The notes beneath the pieces were generated by a model, which saw only the letters and a list, made by a program, of their open reading frames with translations, was not told the origin of the DNA and ran no database searches. Source: Spirodela intermedia (lineage: Eukaryota; Streptophyta; Magnoliopsida; Alismatales; Araceae). From it: 64,000 nucleotides of DNA. Below, in pieces: positions 48,401 through 62,123 of this stretch (position 1 is the first letter of the stretch; every line of letters starts with the position of its first letter). The stretch lies in the NCBI GenBank assembly GCA_902729315.2, contig LR746272.1:8550327-8614326 (forward strand). The letters are read 5' to 3'. A program made the translations under genes and the position numbers.

Positions 48401-50095
48401 GCTAGGTTCTGTCGGGAAGATGATTCTTCATCCGCCCCATCACATGGAAACTGTCAAACTTCCGCCGATGGTATGTTGACAGGTATCCATCTTACTTGCG
48501 CCGCGCTCTAAGTCGCTGTCACTTCTCGGCGAAGCCCTCGGCGAATTCTATCTCTGCTCCGTGTTTTTTCTCTTTAAAATGATTGGCTTGACCTTCATTT
48601 TTGGCCCATCATTAAGGGTGACGACTCAAGTGCAGGTACTAGGCCTCTTTTTGACCTAATTTTTAGCCCCGGTTGATTCTGGGGAATTTTACAAACACCC
48701 TCCGAAACAAAAGCATGAGAAAAATATAATTTTTTGAATGAAGTGGCGGAATGGGGTGACAAGGCAGTCAAGGTCAACGGGAATCCGTCCAACCTCTTAC
48801 TATAGCGAGGAAAGGGACGGCCGCCACTGGGGGGCTTGAAGAGGCGAATCATGTTGGAATTTAGCGGGAGAGTAGGTTACTGTAAGGTAGACCTTGTCCT
48901 TAGCCGATCGTCTCCGGGTTTCAACGCCGGTGACCACAGATGATAGTGACGGGAGCAACTGTGGGACGCCGTATGTCTCCGGAGGAGGACGAAGCCTGCC
49001 GGCTGGTCCACCCTGTCCTTGTTCCTACTCGTTCCTTGGCGTGCGCCCATCTCCTACTTGCATCCGAAGAAACCACGGCTCTCTCAAATGACCTAGCCCT
49101 CCTCACCCTGTAATTCTCCTGCTGACCTTTTCCTGATTCTTACTGTCTTCCCTGTTGACTGGTCTGACGGAGAAGGCGCAAATACATGCAGGGATATATA
49201 TATAAATATATATAAGTATATATGTCTAGAGAGAGAGAGAGAGAGAGAGATTCTATTAGAAAATTAAGATCTCTGTATTATTAAAAATTTGTATTTCCCA
49301 AGTAGCCAAGACGAAGTCATTGATTGCAACCATACTAATAAATAGAATATTACCAGAGGAAATGCCAAAACCTTAAGTATATTATAGGAATAAAAATTAA
49401 CAGTTCTTTTGACAAGTTGGGATGAGAGGCAAATAGGAGAAATTTTAGAGAAATTCGACCCGGTAACTCTTTGACATCCTTTGATTACAAAATTTGATGG
49501 ATGACGTTATTGTTTGACAAGATTGAAACTGTCATAACGCTGAATTTTTTCACCTAATCACCGTATTAAATGACTGCAAATTAACTTGAGAGATAATTTT
49601 ATTCCAAAAGTCATACCTCTATTAATTAATATTTCATCCTTGAATAAGAAGCTACATTTATAAGTAAAATAATATATTAAATGGTACTATTTTTCTTAAA
49701 TTTTATATCACATATTTTTTTCGGTACGATTTAAGATATATTTTGACTGGAGAATGCTTGAAATTTGCTCAAGATCAAGCGTTGGAGGCACTAACATGGG
49801 TAAAGGGAAACCCAAAGTCGTAAAAGTTTAAAGGTGAGTAGCTATATAACTAGATAAATAGATATATAGATGAGAGGCACAAATAATAAGTCATGAAGAA
49901 GAAGATCGAAATTCATAAAAACTAAATGGGTGATAGACTTGAGGAAGCTACAACAACCCACTGGAATGTAATACACTTGAAGAAAGAACAGAAGTCGAAG
50001 ACACAAAAAGGAACGGGATCTAATGCCTTATTTTGGTGCGGCAGCATAACCTATATTTTTCTACTAAGGGCCTTGAGGCAAGTACTTGAAAGATC
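45496..50095. other. Intergenic region DUF688 / GARP gene
   Basis: About 4.6 kb without a supportable gene. Moderately GC-rich frames occur at 47,150-47,950 and 48,200-48,850 on both strands, but none shows a domain. A (GA)n tract lies at about 48,237-48,257, and TATA-type repeats at 49,193-49,222 are followed by (GA)n to about 49,250. The last part would hold the 3' UTR of the minus-strand GARP gene. Confidence 0.55.
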
Positions 50096-52741
50096 TCACT
50101 CCAATGCTCCAATCGACATGGTCAGATCTAAAGTACTCAGCCCCAAAGCGGCCCTATTGCTCGCTCCAGTGTTCCTAAAAGGGATGGTGGGTGTTGGGTT
50201 GTCATTGTGGGGTTGTAGAGAGAGTGGTTGTTTTCGTTTGGGGGTTGTGGGGGAAAGTGAAAGAGAGAGTCCACTCTCGGCTTCTTCCTCAACTCCAAGA
50301 TCCTTCTCCTGGTTGGCTGTTGAGCTGGGGTACAGGCTTAGCTGCAAGTTGGTGTGAAGACCCCTTCCCTTGTCAGTCGTCATCTTCATCTTCTTCGATT
50401 CTGACTCGATATTCTCTTTCCTGCCCGTGGTATCTTCCGATTTGAGCACAGACTTGTTCATTTCCAAATGTCTCTGCAATGGTTAGTATTCGAGTCAGGC
50501 CCAGGTAGCCACCACAAGGTCTTCGAGTTTGCAAGGTGCGAAAGCTAGGTTAAAGACATCACTTCTGGCTCTCTTAATTCTTTCTTTGAAAATTTGATCT
50601 CAAGATATCTCAGTATTAGTTTTGTAGAGGGAACATTGAATAACTTGGAAACTTCTTTATATATACTTGTATAGATGGATTGGATTGGTATAGGAATATA
50701 TGGAGAGAGAGAAAGAGAGAGGATTACCTGAAGACGAAATGGCAACTCAAACTGAGATTCGCGACCCTGGGTGAAGATTATGGGATCCCTCGTGCAACCG
50801 TTGTGGTAGTGAGGGTTTAAGTTGTTCCTACTATGGAGATTAACTTCACCGTAGAGAGTTTCCATAGAAGATACTCTCGGAATAAGAGACTGAGAAATGC
50901 TGCCACCCCAGTGAAAGTTATCAGGTGTCCTCTTCCTCTCCATCAGTAGGCTTCCTCTCACTTCCACTTGTTTCGATCTCATATCTTCGAGGACCTGGTG
51001 CAATGACAAGGGCCAGGTGTTGTTGTTAGTGATAGCATCCCTGACGTCGAATAGGTGGGAGGTTGATGGCTTCATTTCTTGTCTATGGATGATATCCTGG
51101 ATCAAGTCCTTTGCTCGTCCATGATTCAAACTTGGGTTCACTCTTGCCGTCATTTGCTGATGAAACGGCCATTCTTGATGCCGGCTACAAAAAAATAAAA
51201 AATAAAGAAATTTTAGAAACCCTTATGGTTTCCAAGGTGTGAGGTTCTCCCTCGGTTAGGGTTTTCGTTTATCCTGTTTGTCTGTCATAACTATACCTTA
51301 AGGCGTAGTTTTTGAGATCCAACGCTTGTTGAGAGGGTGGCCGTTGGATGAGTCCACAGAGACCACCCGGCTCATGGTGGCTACTCGAGACGAAAAGGCT
51401 GCCGCTGCTATCCATCTTGAACGCCTGGCATGCTCCTGTTCTTTGGTAGATGACGTCTGGGATTCGGCCTCCCCTCTGCATATGAATGCCTACAGAAAGA
51501 CGTTAACGGCAGACGTGAATCTTCAGTAATGAGGAAGTACAAGAAATTTATTGTCAGGTTCTACTTTTTTTTTCCTGCCTGCTCCTAATTATTAACATTT
51601 GATTGCATCACCACACGACTGTGTGTTTTATGATTCCTTAATAGAGGAAAAACCTACTAATTCTATGGGATCGTCTACCAAAGAGAAGGATAATGTCTAT
51701 TATTAATCTCCAATTAGATAAGATGAGAGAGAAATAGTATCTATTTCCTTCTTTTGTACAGTTCTTAAGCACAGTTTTGATGTTTAGAGAATCAAAAGGC
51801 AAACGAATGAAGATTGTAAGCTCACCTGAGGAGACAGAAAATTTATCTTGTGCAGGGTCTTCTAACTTCTTGCTTCTATACATCTGATCAACGATAATAC
51901 TTCAGATAAAGGGACGGAAAAAAAATATAATGAAAAAAATAAGCACGCAAGATCGCCGAAGTATTATTCACATAGGTAAGGGATATGAAACAAGTGTTTC
52001 TTTCCTCATTCCATGCCTGGCGCCCCCATCTTCTTACCTGTAGATGGCTTTTTACGTGAGCGATACTGAGCCCTCTCACATTCATCATCTGAAGCACTAA
52101 CTTTGGGGTGGCTCCTATATCATCCACACAAACATCATTAGGCCAATTATCAGTAAGCCGAACCTTATCGTCCAAAATATAAGATTTCCAAAATTGATGA
52201 TCTTAGAAAGGCGCAGAGCAGAATAATAATACGCAGAAACCGATAATTTCACGATCATTCGTGTCTCCGAGGAAGAAGCAAGGATCATTTCACAAAACCG
52301 ACGAATTATTCTCTTACTGAATGACTCAATTTTGTTTATTTTTCTCTCGATCTTTTCAGATGTTCTGGGAGTCAAGTTTTGGGAAAACTCACTTGCTTGT
52401 CCGCCAAGCCGCTCGACGGCATGTACAAAGGACATGTGGAGATCCGGCGTCCACCGCAGCCTCGGCATTTTCGACCGGTTGTACTGCCTCACAGAGGAAG
52501 TTCTCTCGCTGCTCCCCTCTCCGGTGATGTTGTTCGAGCTACTGTTGTTGCTAGAGCTCCCGCCGCCGGCCAACTCGGTGGTGCTTCCCCCGTCCTCTTC
52601 ATCTTCTTCCTCCTCGCTGCCTTCCCCCACGTCCTCGTTGAGGTCCAAAGCCGGCCGTTTCCCACTGTGAGCCGGCGATGGGGCGTTCTCTCTCCCTCCG
52701 CCTCCGTCATCCTGGATCTCCACCACCTCCGCTCCTCCCAT
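50096..52741 (-). CDS. GARP (G2-like MYB) transcription factor with EAR motifs
   Basis: 503-residue nuclear DNA-binding protein. Six exons join in frame: 52393-52741, 52038-52114, 51826-51883, 51297-51489, 50728-51184 and 50096-50473. The GARP/SHAQKYF-like B-motif is split across exons 1-3: RSKMPRLRWTPDLHMSFVHA, VERLGGQ|ARATPKLVLQMM, NVRGLSIAHVKSHLQ|MYRSKKLED. Ahead of it are an acidic run (GEGSEEEEDEEDGG), LDLNEDV, and a Ser/Asn-rich patch. Exon 5 starts RHQEWPFHQQM. Exon 6 carries two LxLxL repression motifs (NLQLSLYP and GLSLSLSP), so a TOPLESS-type corepressor role is inferred. The MYB half is closest in style to the uncharacterised Arabidopsis At1g14600/At2g38300 group. All junctions are GT-AG; the first exon starts at MGGAEVVEIQDDG. 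Confidence 0.92.
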
Positions 52742-55339
52742 CTCCCCGTTCTTTCTCTGTAATTCCCCGGTAGCCCCAATGGGCGGACGGAGGAAGGGGA
52801 GAAGAAGACTGAAGGAGAAGAAATAGAGTGATTAAGGTGTTGTAAGAGCGGAGACAGAATCCATAATAAAATCCTTCCGCAACGAGGACTAGAATATGGA
52901 GAAACGGTGAAACAAGGGTACCCTCCATACAGTGGCATTTATTTTAATACCCTCGTCTTCGCATAGGGACAAAGGAATACAAACCTGCGAGGAGGGTGCG
53001 TAAATAGGTAGCGGAGGGAGGGCGAAGCTCTCCAAACACAGATGGATGGGGATCCACAAATGACCGTGATATCTACCTTTTTCTTTAACTATTAAATGAG
53101 TTCCTCCACCTTCCCCCTAGAACGCCTGTAATCGAGGATCATGGGTTCTATTCATTCAACTTCTTTCCCGACCAAAGCGTAAACGGAACCCAACAACATT
53201 CATTAAGACTGAAGGGGCGATTTACAGTCATGTTCGAAAAATGCTGCAGTCCTTGATGCATCAAGAAGTTCTTCAAATGCGAAGAATAAACCTGAGGGAT
53301 GTTCTTGGTTGCGAGAAGAGGAAAGGAATCTGCGTTACGAGACTCTCTGTCCTCTTCTTTCCGGTTTCACGGAACTCTTCTGGCTGGACAGCAATCAATG
53401 GTAAACTACCTTGAATTGAAAGGAGACCGCGGTAGGTTATAATAAATAACCGGCAAATGAAAGTTCCGGGTTCTTCCCCCGCCCTAAACTACTTTTGGAT
53501 CGTCTTCAGAATTCTACGGGCGGGCCCGGTGGTCAAACTATCGAGCCAAGAGAGAACAGAATTAACTCCGCGAGGAAGGCTTACAAATAGTGAACGTTAG
53601 TAAGGACGCGACATCTGTCTGTATATGCGTTAGAGAGGACGAAATCATTAAATCCGGAGAGAAAAAGGCAGTTCCTCAAGGAGAAGGATGCACCTGGCAG
53701 TTGACTGCTGTTTCAGCCAAGAAAATTAGTGTCTAGACGACGCAAGTCGACGTAAATTATCATATGGATTTCCGTTGAGGAAACCAGGACTAGATTTTAA
53801 ATCTAGTCATAAAGGGTCTGGTATGTTCATAACTAGGACAGTACTCGTGACAAACTTTTCATGGCGTTCACTTCGTCCACATCTCATAATTTTGGTTAGC
53901 TGGTGGAGTTTCCTTTCGGAAAGAAGCGCGCGACCGTCTCTTAAGATCAGATAATTTTTCCTTATAGTTGATGATGACGATGATGATTGCTATAATCAGG
54001 GCTCGGGTGAATCGATTTCTCCTCCGGGACCATGAAAATACAAGAAGAAATCCCGGGTGGGCGGGGGGGGGGGGGTGGGGGCGTGATTACCTTGAAACAT
54101 CTCCTAAGCGGTTGAAGATTACGACAGACATTGCGTCCATTTCCTGGCTTGTCTTATATCGTTTGATCTAATGCGAAACCGGCGAAAATTGAATGCTGTA
54201 GGACCCCTGTCGTCCGTCGTGGCGAGGTCTCCTTGGAGTTCAGAAAAAAAACGTACGTCATTTCATTTTCCGTGGATTTACTGTTAACCAAAGGGTGCGA
54301 CGGTCGGATGATGAGAAATCCCAGTAATCCTGCCGGAAGTCATAGAACCTTCGTCTGCAAGCATTTTTTATCATTCCAAACGTAAAAATAAATAACTTGT
54401 TGAAGAAAAGTCGACGCCTGCAGCTCTCAGAAAACTGCGAGACTGAGGCGGCGCAGATATTTTAAATTCACAGTGGTTTCTTGACTTCTTTCGCTGATTT
54501 TCTCCGAAACCAAACATCTATATCTAACAAGAAAACATAGGGCTCCCGCGGTTTGCTCTGATCCAAACACCATCCAGCAAGAAGAGCTCAAACCCTTATC
54601 TGAAGCCGCGGAGGGAACGATCCTCGGTCTCAGACTCGTGATCAAAGAAAAGATAAGTTTAAGATGTGACGTCATACCGACGTAGCTGCAGCGGCGGCGA
54701 CGCCTCCGCCCGCTGCCTTTTCTTTGTCAGGGAGTTTCGATCTCCTCCCATTTGTCCTCCAGAAGAAACTGTAGCTTCAGCTGGGAGACGAACCAGCCAA
54801 GCAATTGACCCTTACGCACGGCTAGTCAGCAGAAGTCGGCCGTGAATCCCTTCAGCTGAAACAGGATCCAGGACGGAATACGAGGCGAAAAAAAAGAGGG
54901 AAGCGGACGGATGCTTTATCTTGGACAGTTTTTTCTTCAAATCTTGTCTCTCCTTCGTCTTCGCAAATTTGAAGCACGTAACTTTATCTTTCTCCCCTTC
55001 TGTCAGTCTATCTAACTCTCTATCTCTACATCTATCCATCTACCTATCACTATATATCTCGCTCGTTATGATTGTCTTCTCCGTTGGGTTCTTCCTTTCA
55101 TGTCTTATCAATCTACGGGCATCTCGGTCTGTAACTAGACATGCTTGTTGAACAAAGACTCGGGATCGACATTCTAATGCGCTCAATAATGAACAAAAGA
55201 GGAATGGTCGATTCTTCGGATGGCTCTGTCCGTAATCCGGCTCCGAGCGTGCACTAATTGGTTGTTTGCGCTGACGAAGGATACCCTACATTCTATTGTC
55301 CGAGCATTGCCATCATCATGCTCCGTGGGTGCATAGGGT

Positions 55340-55389
<50 letters not shown>
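55340..55389. repeat. Homopolymer run of 50 G
   Basis: Fifty consecutive G on the plus strand, followed by (GT)4 and, from about 55,427, an imperfect then perfect (GA)n tract. G-quadruplex-capable if real; an assembly or base-calling artefact is also possible. Confidence 0.85.
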
Positions 55390-55390
<1 letters not shown>

Positions 55391-55427
55391 GTGTGTGTCG
55401 GAGGGAGCGAGCGAGCGAGAGAGAGAA

Positions 55428-55470
<43 letters not shown>

Positions 55471-56208
55471 GAGAGAGGCAGACAAACCGACAAACAGACG
55501 ATTATTGCTGGTTTTTTCTTTCTCCTATGAAGAGGGGAGGAACCCCGTTGCATGGGCTGGCCTCTACGGCATCTTCGTCTTAAAAATTAGGAGGAAGCAT
55601 CAGCTCTTCCAGCTACGGAAAGAGCACCCGCACACATGCATAGGCAACTCCACTGTCTCCATCCCACGAGCAGACAGCCGGAGGACCCGGAACCGAGGCA
55701 TTCAGAAAACTGTGAGATAATCCAGACGGCGGTCCGAGTGCCTACGTAAGTTGGGAGGATGACTAGTACGCAGGCGGGGCGTATCCCCTGCATTCCATAT
55801 CGAAGCCATATATATTGAATGAGGCAGCCGGAGATCCCGTACAATCTCACACCCTCCGGGACTTGGAACGACATTGCGGGGAGATCGAGAAAGAGGAGAG
55901 AGAAGAGAGAGAGAGAGAGAGAGGTCTTTTCTCAGGGGATTTACGAACAGTGCTTTCCCACTGATATCAAGGGGGCTGGCCCTGACAGCAAGCCTTAACC
56001 AGACGCAGGAAAGTGGGCATAGCATTCATGCACGTGTCTTTTCCAGTACAACTACGGACCAAAGGAGAAACCTTTTTGTCTGTATTTCTTCACTTCAGTT
56101 GGTCTGATGACGCCTGTGAGAAATCCTTGGTGGCAGAACCTTTCCGCTGATTTGAGAATCTCCATCGTCCAACTCCCAACTATCTCTGCGTTGCCGTTTT
56201 GGTAGGTG

Positions 56209-56209
<1 letters not shown>

Positions 56210-56283
<74 letters not shown>
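56210..56283. repeat. Compound (GT)n(GA)n microsatellite
   Basis: About eighteen GT units pass directly into about eighteen GA units. Noncoding. Confidence 0.95.
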
Positions 56284-56285
<2 letters not shown>

Positions 56286-57329
56286 CAGAGAAGAAGGCAT
56301 GGGTCGAGTTTAAGTTGCTTATGGGAATAGATTATAGCGCCAATTCTACGGGAAATTCCGATTTTCGTTCCTCTTCGTTTCCCCTCCTTTCTTTAAAGCT
56401 AAGAGGACGAGTTTGATCCGTTCTTGGACTTTCCAGCACATGCGAGGTCCTCCAACCCCAGCCCGTCGACAGGTTGTCTTCCCTCCCCACCGACGACTCC
56501 GCTTGTACGCTCATCTCCATTCCTGATTGCTTCGTCTGTTGACCCCTGTCCCCCTCACCCCCCTTCCCCCCGTCCCTACATGTTGATTGTTTACATAATT
56601 CACGCTAGTATTTATATATTGTTCGTATTTTTATATCTACTAGTAAGAATCAACGAACAACCCGTCACGTTCTAAGACAGTGAGCCATTCATTCTTCTAC
56701 ACTATACATAACTCATTTAAAGAATCAAATATTTTATTTGCAATAACTTCGCTATATCTAAAGTTGGGCAACTTGCTGATCCCACGAGGGAACACTGATC
56801 ATCTCTCCAGCTTTTCTTCTCGTCCTCCCTTTGGTGTCTCCTTCCCTTTTTCGCTAGCGTCTCTTCATGCCCACCTCTCTATCCGTATGAACTTTGGAAC
56901 CCCATTTCATGGTCTTCTTCCGACGACTCCATTATTGTGAATCCGTGTATGGGTCATTATCCAACGTAAGTCACGAGAATGAGGAAGAGGTCGAGGGGAG
57001 ATGGAGTGGTAGTCTGAAATAATAGGAATGAAGGAGAGATTAGGCACATTTAAAACGTTAACTTTTGAAGATGTCAAGTTATTTTATTAAATCATCCCGA
57101 GAAGCGCTTGCCATGAATCAGACGGAACTTTCCACTGCCGGCGGACTACCGCTGGATGATGATGGACCTGAAATCATCTCCTCTCAATTAGAGATGGAAG
57201 CATCATATGAAATGAATAGTCTATGTCTCAAGTCACCGGGAAATATCAAAAGCCCTAGTTGAGAATCTATACTAGCCGTGGATGGTAAGGTGAGGAATAT
57301 CTTGAGGAAATAGCATAGGAAAATATACA

Positions 57330-57333
<4 letters not shown>

Positions 57334-57385
<52 letters not shown>
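57334..57385. repeat. (GA)26 microsatellite
   Basis: Uninterrupted GA dinucleotide run of about 52 bases, the longest pure dinucleotide tract in the window. Noncoding. Confidence 0.95.
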
Positions 57386-57387
<2 letters not shown>

Positions 57388-59898
57388 CGTGACGTAGCCA
57401 CGAAAACCTTCTAATCGAAATGCGCAAAGACTCGTGAAGTCTGCAAAGAGATTATTATCGCAAATCGAGCCGACAGAGATGTCAGCATGTAAACATTTTT
57501 CTTTAGCAAGATCCACCTGCTCCCTTTTATAGGGATTAATTTGGACAATAATGAGAGAATCGTTGTGCATGTGGCTGCTTCGAGTCTAAATTAAGAAGTG
57601 ATCTTGATCAGAGATGAACTCGAAGCAAGAAGTGGAAAACTATTCATAGCGTGAGGACTCGATTTGTTGAAAATAGAACACAATTGGGGAGGACTTCAAC
57701 GGGCAACATGACTCGCTGCCCGCTGCATCATTGATGTCAACCCGCCACAAGAAACCGTGAACGATGGAGTGAGAGACTATCTGACCGAATCAAAGAGCGA
57801 CTCTGTCGTTTCAATACAGGTGTCCTCGTTCTGATCTCCTTGGGGAACTTAAATAAAGGTTGTCTCTATCTGCGTCTCTCCCCATGTGGGATTTCCTACC
57901 TATGCTTATAAGAACCAAGATTAATGAAGACAAATTTTCCTTAACTTCGTTTTTTAATTAACTTATTTGTGGCATCAAGAACATCAAAATACATAATATT
58001 ATGCGGGCATGTGATTAAATAATTGATCCTTGGTTATAGTCGCCATCAGACACCTTTCAAGCAGGCCAATCGGGGATATTTTATTTCTGAAAGTGGGGGG
58101 GCGCCGTCGACCTCGGCACAATGAAATGGTGATGAATGTGGCCGTGCATCATTCGGCGCATGCTTTGGCGGGTAAGAAACGTCGGCATCTCCTGCACAGA
58201 TCATGGTGTAGTGACGCATTCTATGGAACAACCCTGTGTGTAGAGATACCCCAGGGAAGTAAACTGAGGAGACGAATATAGGTGGTAAGAGTGGGATGGG
58301 GTAACAAAGAGAGTTGAGATGGAAATGACAAGGGTCTCCGTTGGCGATTGACTAATGCTTTTCCTGGTTGGTAGGGAAGGGAAAGGAACGTATGCTGGAG
58401 GGGTGGAGAGCGTGAGCTCTGAAGGGTCACTATCCTTGTGCATGTATGTCAAGAGGAATTTAGATTAAAATGTATGTGAAACCTTTCTTTTTTTGCATTA
58501 ATGCAAGTGCCGTAGTGATGTCACACGTAGCTGTGGTCATCGAAATTCTACGTCACCATGACATCGTCAGACTATTAATTTCACTTTTAAACGTTAAAAG
58601 TGAATTTTTCACAAAAAATAATATGTGTTGTTTACATATGAAAATAAATGGTTATCTTGGTAAAAACTTGTGTATTTTGGTAGGGGACGTTGAGAATTCT
58701 AAATGATAACATCTAAGTACGTTACGACTGACCCACAATAATATAAACACCATAATTAGTAGGAAAAAAAGTCAACCCTGAAAAAGGTCAAATTCTATCA
58801 GATCCTCCGATAAGAAAACAACTCATAAGGATTTTCCATGTTGCACAAGATGAAGCAATCTAAATCAATCCTTCATTTAAAAATAAGTGGACAGTGGAGG
58901 CAGTGATCTTTTGCAACTCTCAATCGGTTTTGTCCAAATGTTTTGGGTGCTGGACGCCTAAATTTTTCAAACACCGCCTAGCCACCCATCTTGAGTCGCA
59001 TCCCACGGACGACACGAAGATTGAACGGCCCTTGACAGGGAAGCCTCACCCTACCCTCAGCAGGGCCCTCGGCTCTTGACCCATGAATGAGAGAGAAGGA
59101 AGTGATAGCCACTGTAGTCTGACGATTGGCTGCACCTCAACTCAAGACGAGATACTTGGGAAATGCAGAGAGAGAGAGAGAGAGAGAGAAGAGGAGAAAA
59201 TTCTCCGGGAGATGCGCCCTCAGTGAGGACAGCAACGGGGCCCCGGGTGAAAAGCAAGAGAACTCCCAGAGAGTCGCTTTCTTGACCAGATGCGTCCCGC
59301 CCCTCACTATTCCACGGATTGAAGAACACTAGAGAGAATTTCCGGGAGCTCCTCTCACATAAGCTGGGTCGATGGGATGAATCATGCAGTTCACACAACG
59401 TGCTCCGAGTCTTTGTTTATTTCCAGTAGCTCCTCGGGAGAAGAAGGGGTCATTGGCTCTGCGAGATCTCTTGGAAGATTATGAACAGACCGCTGCAGCA
59501 CACTGTTAGTCTCACTCCGGTTCCTGTGAGGCGCCACCGATCGAACCCTATTTTAGTGATCTCAAGGTATCTGACTGTTTGTGCATTAGAGAGAGAGAGA
59601 GGGAGGATGGCAGGACTGGTGACCTAACCCCACGCTAAAGATTCCAAACGGAGGCTAAACAGGACAAATATTCGAAACGGGGGAGTAGTGAGAGTAGAAT
59701 GTCATGAATATGTAAATCTCCCACGCTAGGTGTACATGCAGTGCTTCTACAATATAATAGTCGTGGCGACGGTATCGATAACCAGAGACGACAACGTACG
59801 TCGCCGGAGAGGAGAAAGGGAGAGATCGGGCCTCGTTTTCGGAGGGGGGGCCTGCCTTCCCTCAGCTTAAAAAACTATATGCAAATACATAAACATTT

Positions 59899-59930
<32 letters not shown>

Positions 59931-62123
59931 GATTAGGTTTACGTCCCGACGTGTGCATGAGAGTTGACATTTCCTCTATTATAATGAACGGAATCTTCGA
60001 GGAATTGTCCTCCCTCCCCCGCTATCACAGGTTCCTTTCGCGGGTGAAGGAGGGAATGACGTCATCTCACTTGAAGAATTTTAGCACAGCCAGCTCAACC
60101 CAGTAAGCGCGCAAGCGAGCCATCGGCGGGACCATCTAAGTGGCATATACAACACGCTTGACAAAATGCTTAATCAGATTAGCAACCGCGAGCAGCATCC
60201 GATCTGCTTCACGACACCAAATAAAAAGACCCTCTCGCCGGTGAACCTGTTGGGCCTTCCGTACTGATCGGCGGACCAAAAACGGTGGTTGGTCAACGTG
60301 GGAGAAGAGAAGACTGATCGACGCCACGAGCCGACGATTTCCTCTCGCCGTCGAGATCGGTTGAGGACCTACTGACGAACGGTTTGAACTCTCTCTCTCC
60401 TCTCGGTGATTAGTGAGAGAGAGAGAGAGAGAGGGAGAGGTAATTTCTCAAAGAAACACGAGGGAAAGAGTCATGTAATTAAGAGGTGTGGGACGTGTGG
60501 GTCTTATCTTCTGTGGGACGGCCAACGGGACCTTGCCCACCCACCGTTTCGATCGCCGAACTGGAGAAGACGTTTTCTGTGCAGGTGTCTGTACCTGCCC
60601 CAGTCTCTTGTTTGTGCATGCAAAGGCCGGTGATCGAGGCCGGATCTCTCTCTCTCTCTCTCTCATCGATCCATCTAGCAGTTTATTCATCTATTTGTCT
60701 ATATACACATACATGTCGTCTTTTATAGGACCTTATTGGCTAGAGAGTCACCGCGAACGTAGGGTGCCCAGAGTTCATCACATGCCTTGATCCGCCTCCG
60801 GACTGGTGCTCTCGCCCCTCCCCCACATCCATCGAGTCCCAAGTTTTTTGTGTCCCTTGATAGGCTACTTCTCCAGCTGTCCGTCCGTCTGCTGCGGTGT
60901 AATTTTTTATGAGGTGCCCACAGTCGTCGATCTGTGGTGTTCCCGTCTCTCATCGATCGACGATGTGTACGCAAAGAGACGAATCGGAGAATTCTGGTTT
61001 TCTTGTTTTCTTCTCTCTGCCACACTTGAAATAGTTTTCTGTCGGGCAATCGCCTCTCGCAACGAAAAATTCCCTAAAAACTGAGGCCCCCCTCTTCTTC
61101 GGAATTGGCATCCAGACTGGAAGCCAACAAAAGAAATCTCTCCCTCTCTCCCGCTCTCCCTCTCTCACTCTCTCTCTCTCTCTCGTTTCCTTTTTTGGCG
61201 ATCTACCACCGTGTCGACAGTGTGCGTTGGGCTGGCCGTCGTAGTCCTTCGATCTTATCTACTTGTCGGGTGGCCTCAGGGGGAGAAGAACCAAAACCAG
61301 GCTAAGAACAAGATTCAGAACCTAACCCAAGACCCCACGGCGGCTTCTCCACGTTGACGTTGCTGGATGGGGATCCGTCCAATATTTCCTTAAGTGTATG
61401 TTAGTCGCCTCTGACTAGGCCCCGCCACGTCGAGTCAAGTCTCAGTCCGGCTGGGGAAAAATTCAACGCCCCGATCCAGTCAGCTCCACGGTCAACGGCG
61501 ACTTCATGCCTCTGCCGAGCTCATACCCGCGGCCTGGCTTCGCATTCCTACATCTCCCACGCCCTTCAATCATCCAACGGTCAGCGATCCTTCGGACGCG
61601 GTCAGAGGGGTTGACTAACTGATGGGAAAGGAGACATGCCAGTCCATCGGAGTACAGATGTCAATGTGACGAACTTGTGGGAAAGGAGACGATAGTAGCC
61701 CACCGGTGCACATGTGTAAACGAACCAGTCAGAAGGAAAGCAACCCTACGCAAGCGTTGACAATGGGCGCGATGCGGGCCACTACCTGGACCCATCAGTC
61801 CATATCGACGGCGACAGATGTGGCCCTCACCAGATCATCCCCGTTCCGAAGGTATGCTGAAGGAGAACTTATCCAAGAAAGAGTAACCCTGGATCGCCCG
61901 GCTAAATGGGCCGAAAATGGGTCACAACGGCCCGAAATCCAATCCATTCAAGATCATGATCAACAGATGACAATGAGATTTTCTATATTTCTTTATCAAA
62001 TCTTAGTAAAGACCAAGCGATAGAGTTGACCACGGAACTAAAGGTCAACTCGGGCGGTTCAATCAGAGACTATACATCGCCCACAGCGGAAGCCAATGAA
62101 TCCGAGGAAATGAGCAGCAGCTC

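Larger units (their letters stand above)
52742..62123. other. Gene-poor, microsatellite-rich region
   Basis: The GARP promoter and 5' UTR lie at the left end. Beyond it I see no domain-bearing frame in 9 kb. Simple repeats dominate: G13 near 54,062, G50 at 55,340, and GA tracts near 55,431, 55,900, 56,247, 57,334, 59,168, 59,899 and 60,412. CT tracts lie near 60,647 and 61,162. Several open frames here are merely translated repeats. TTGACY hexamers recur at 61,480-62,060. The last few hundred bases should include the 3' UTR of the RAB3GAP2-like gene. Confidence 0.6.

Noticed and set aside
55183-55583. Open frames rich in Pro or Gly across the G run
   Set aside because: They are translations of poly-G and GA repeats only.
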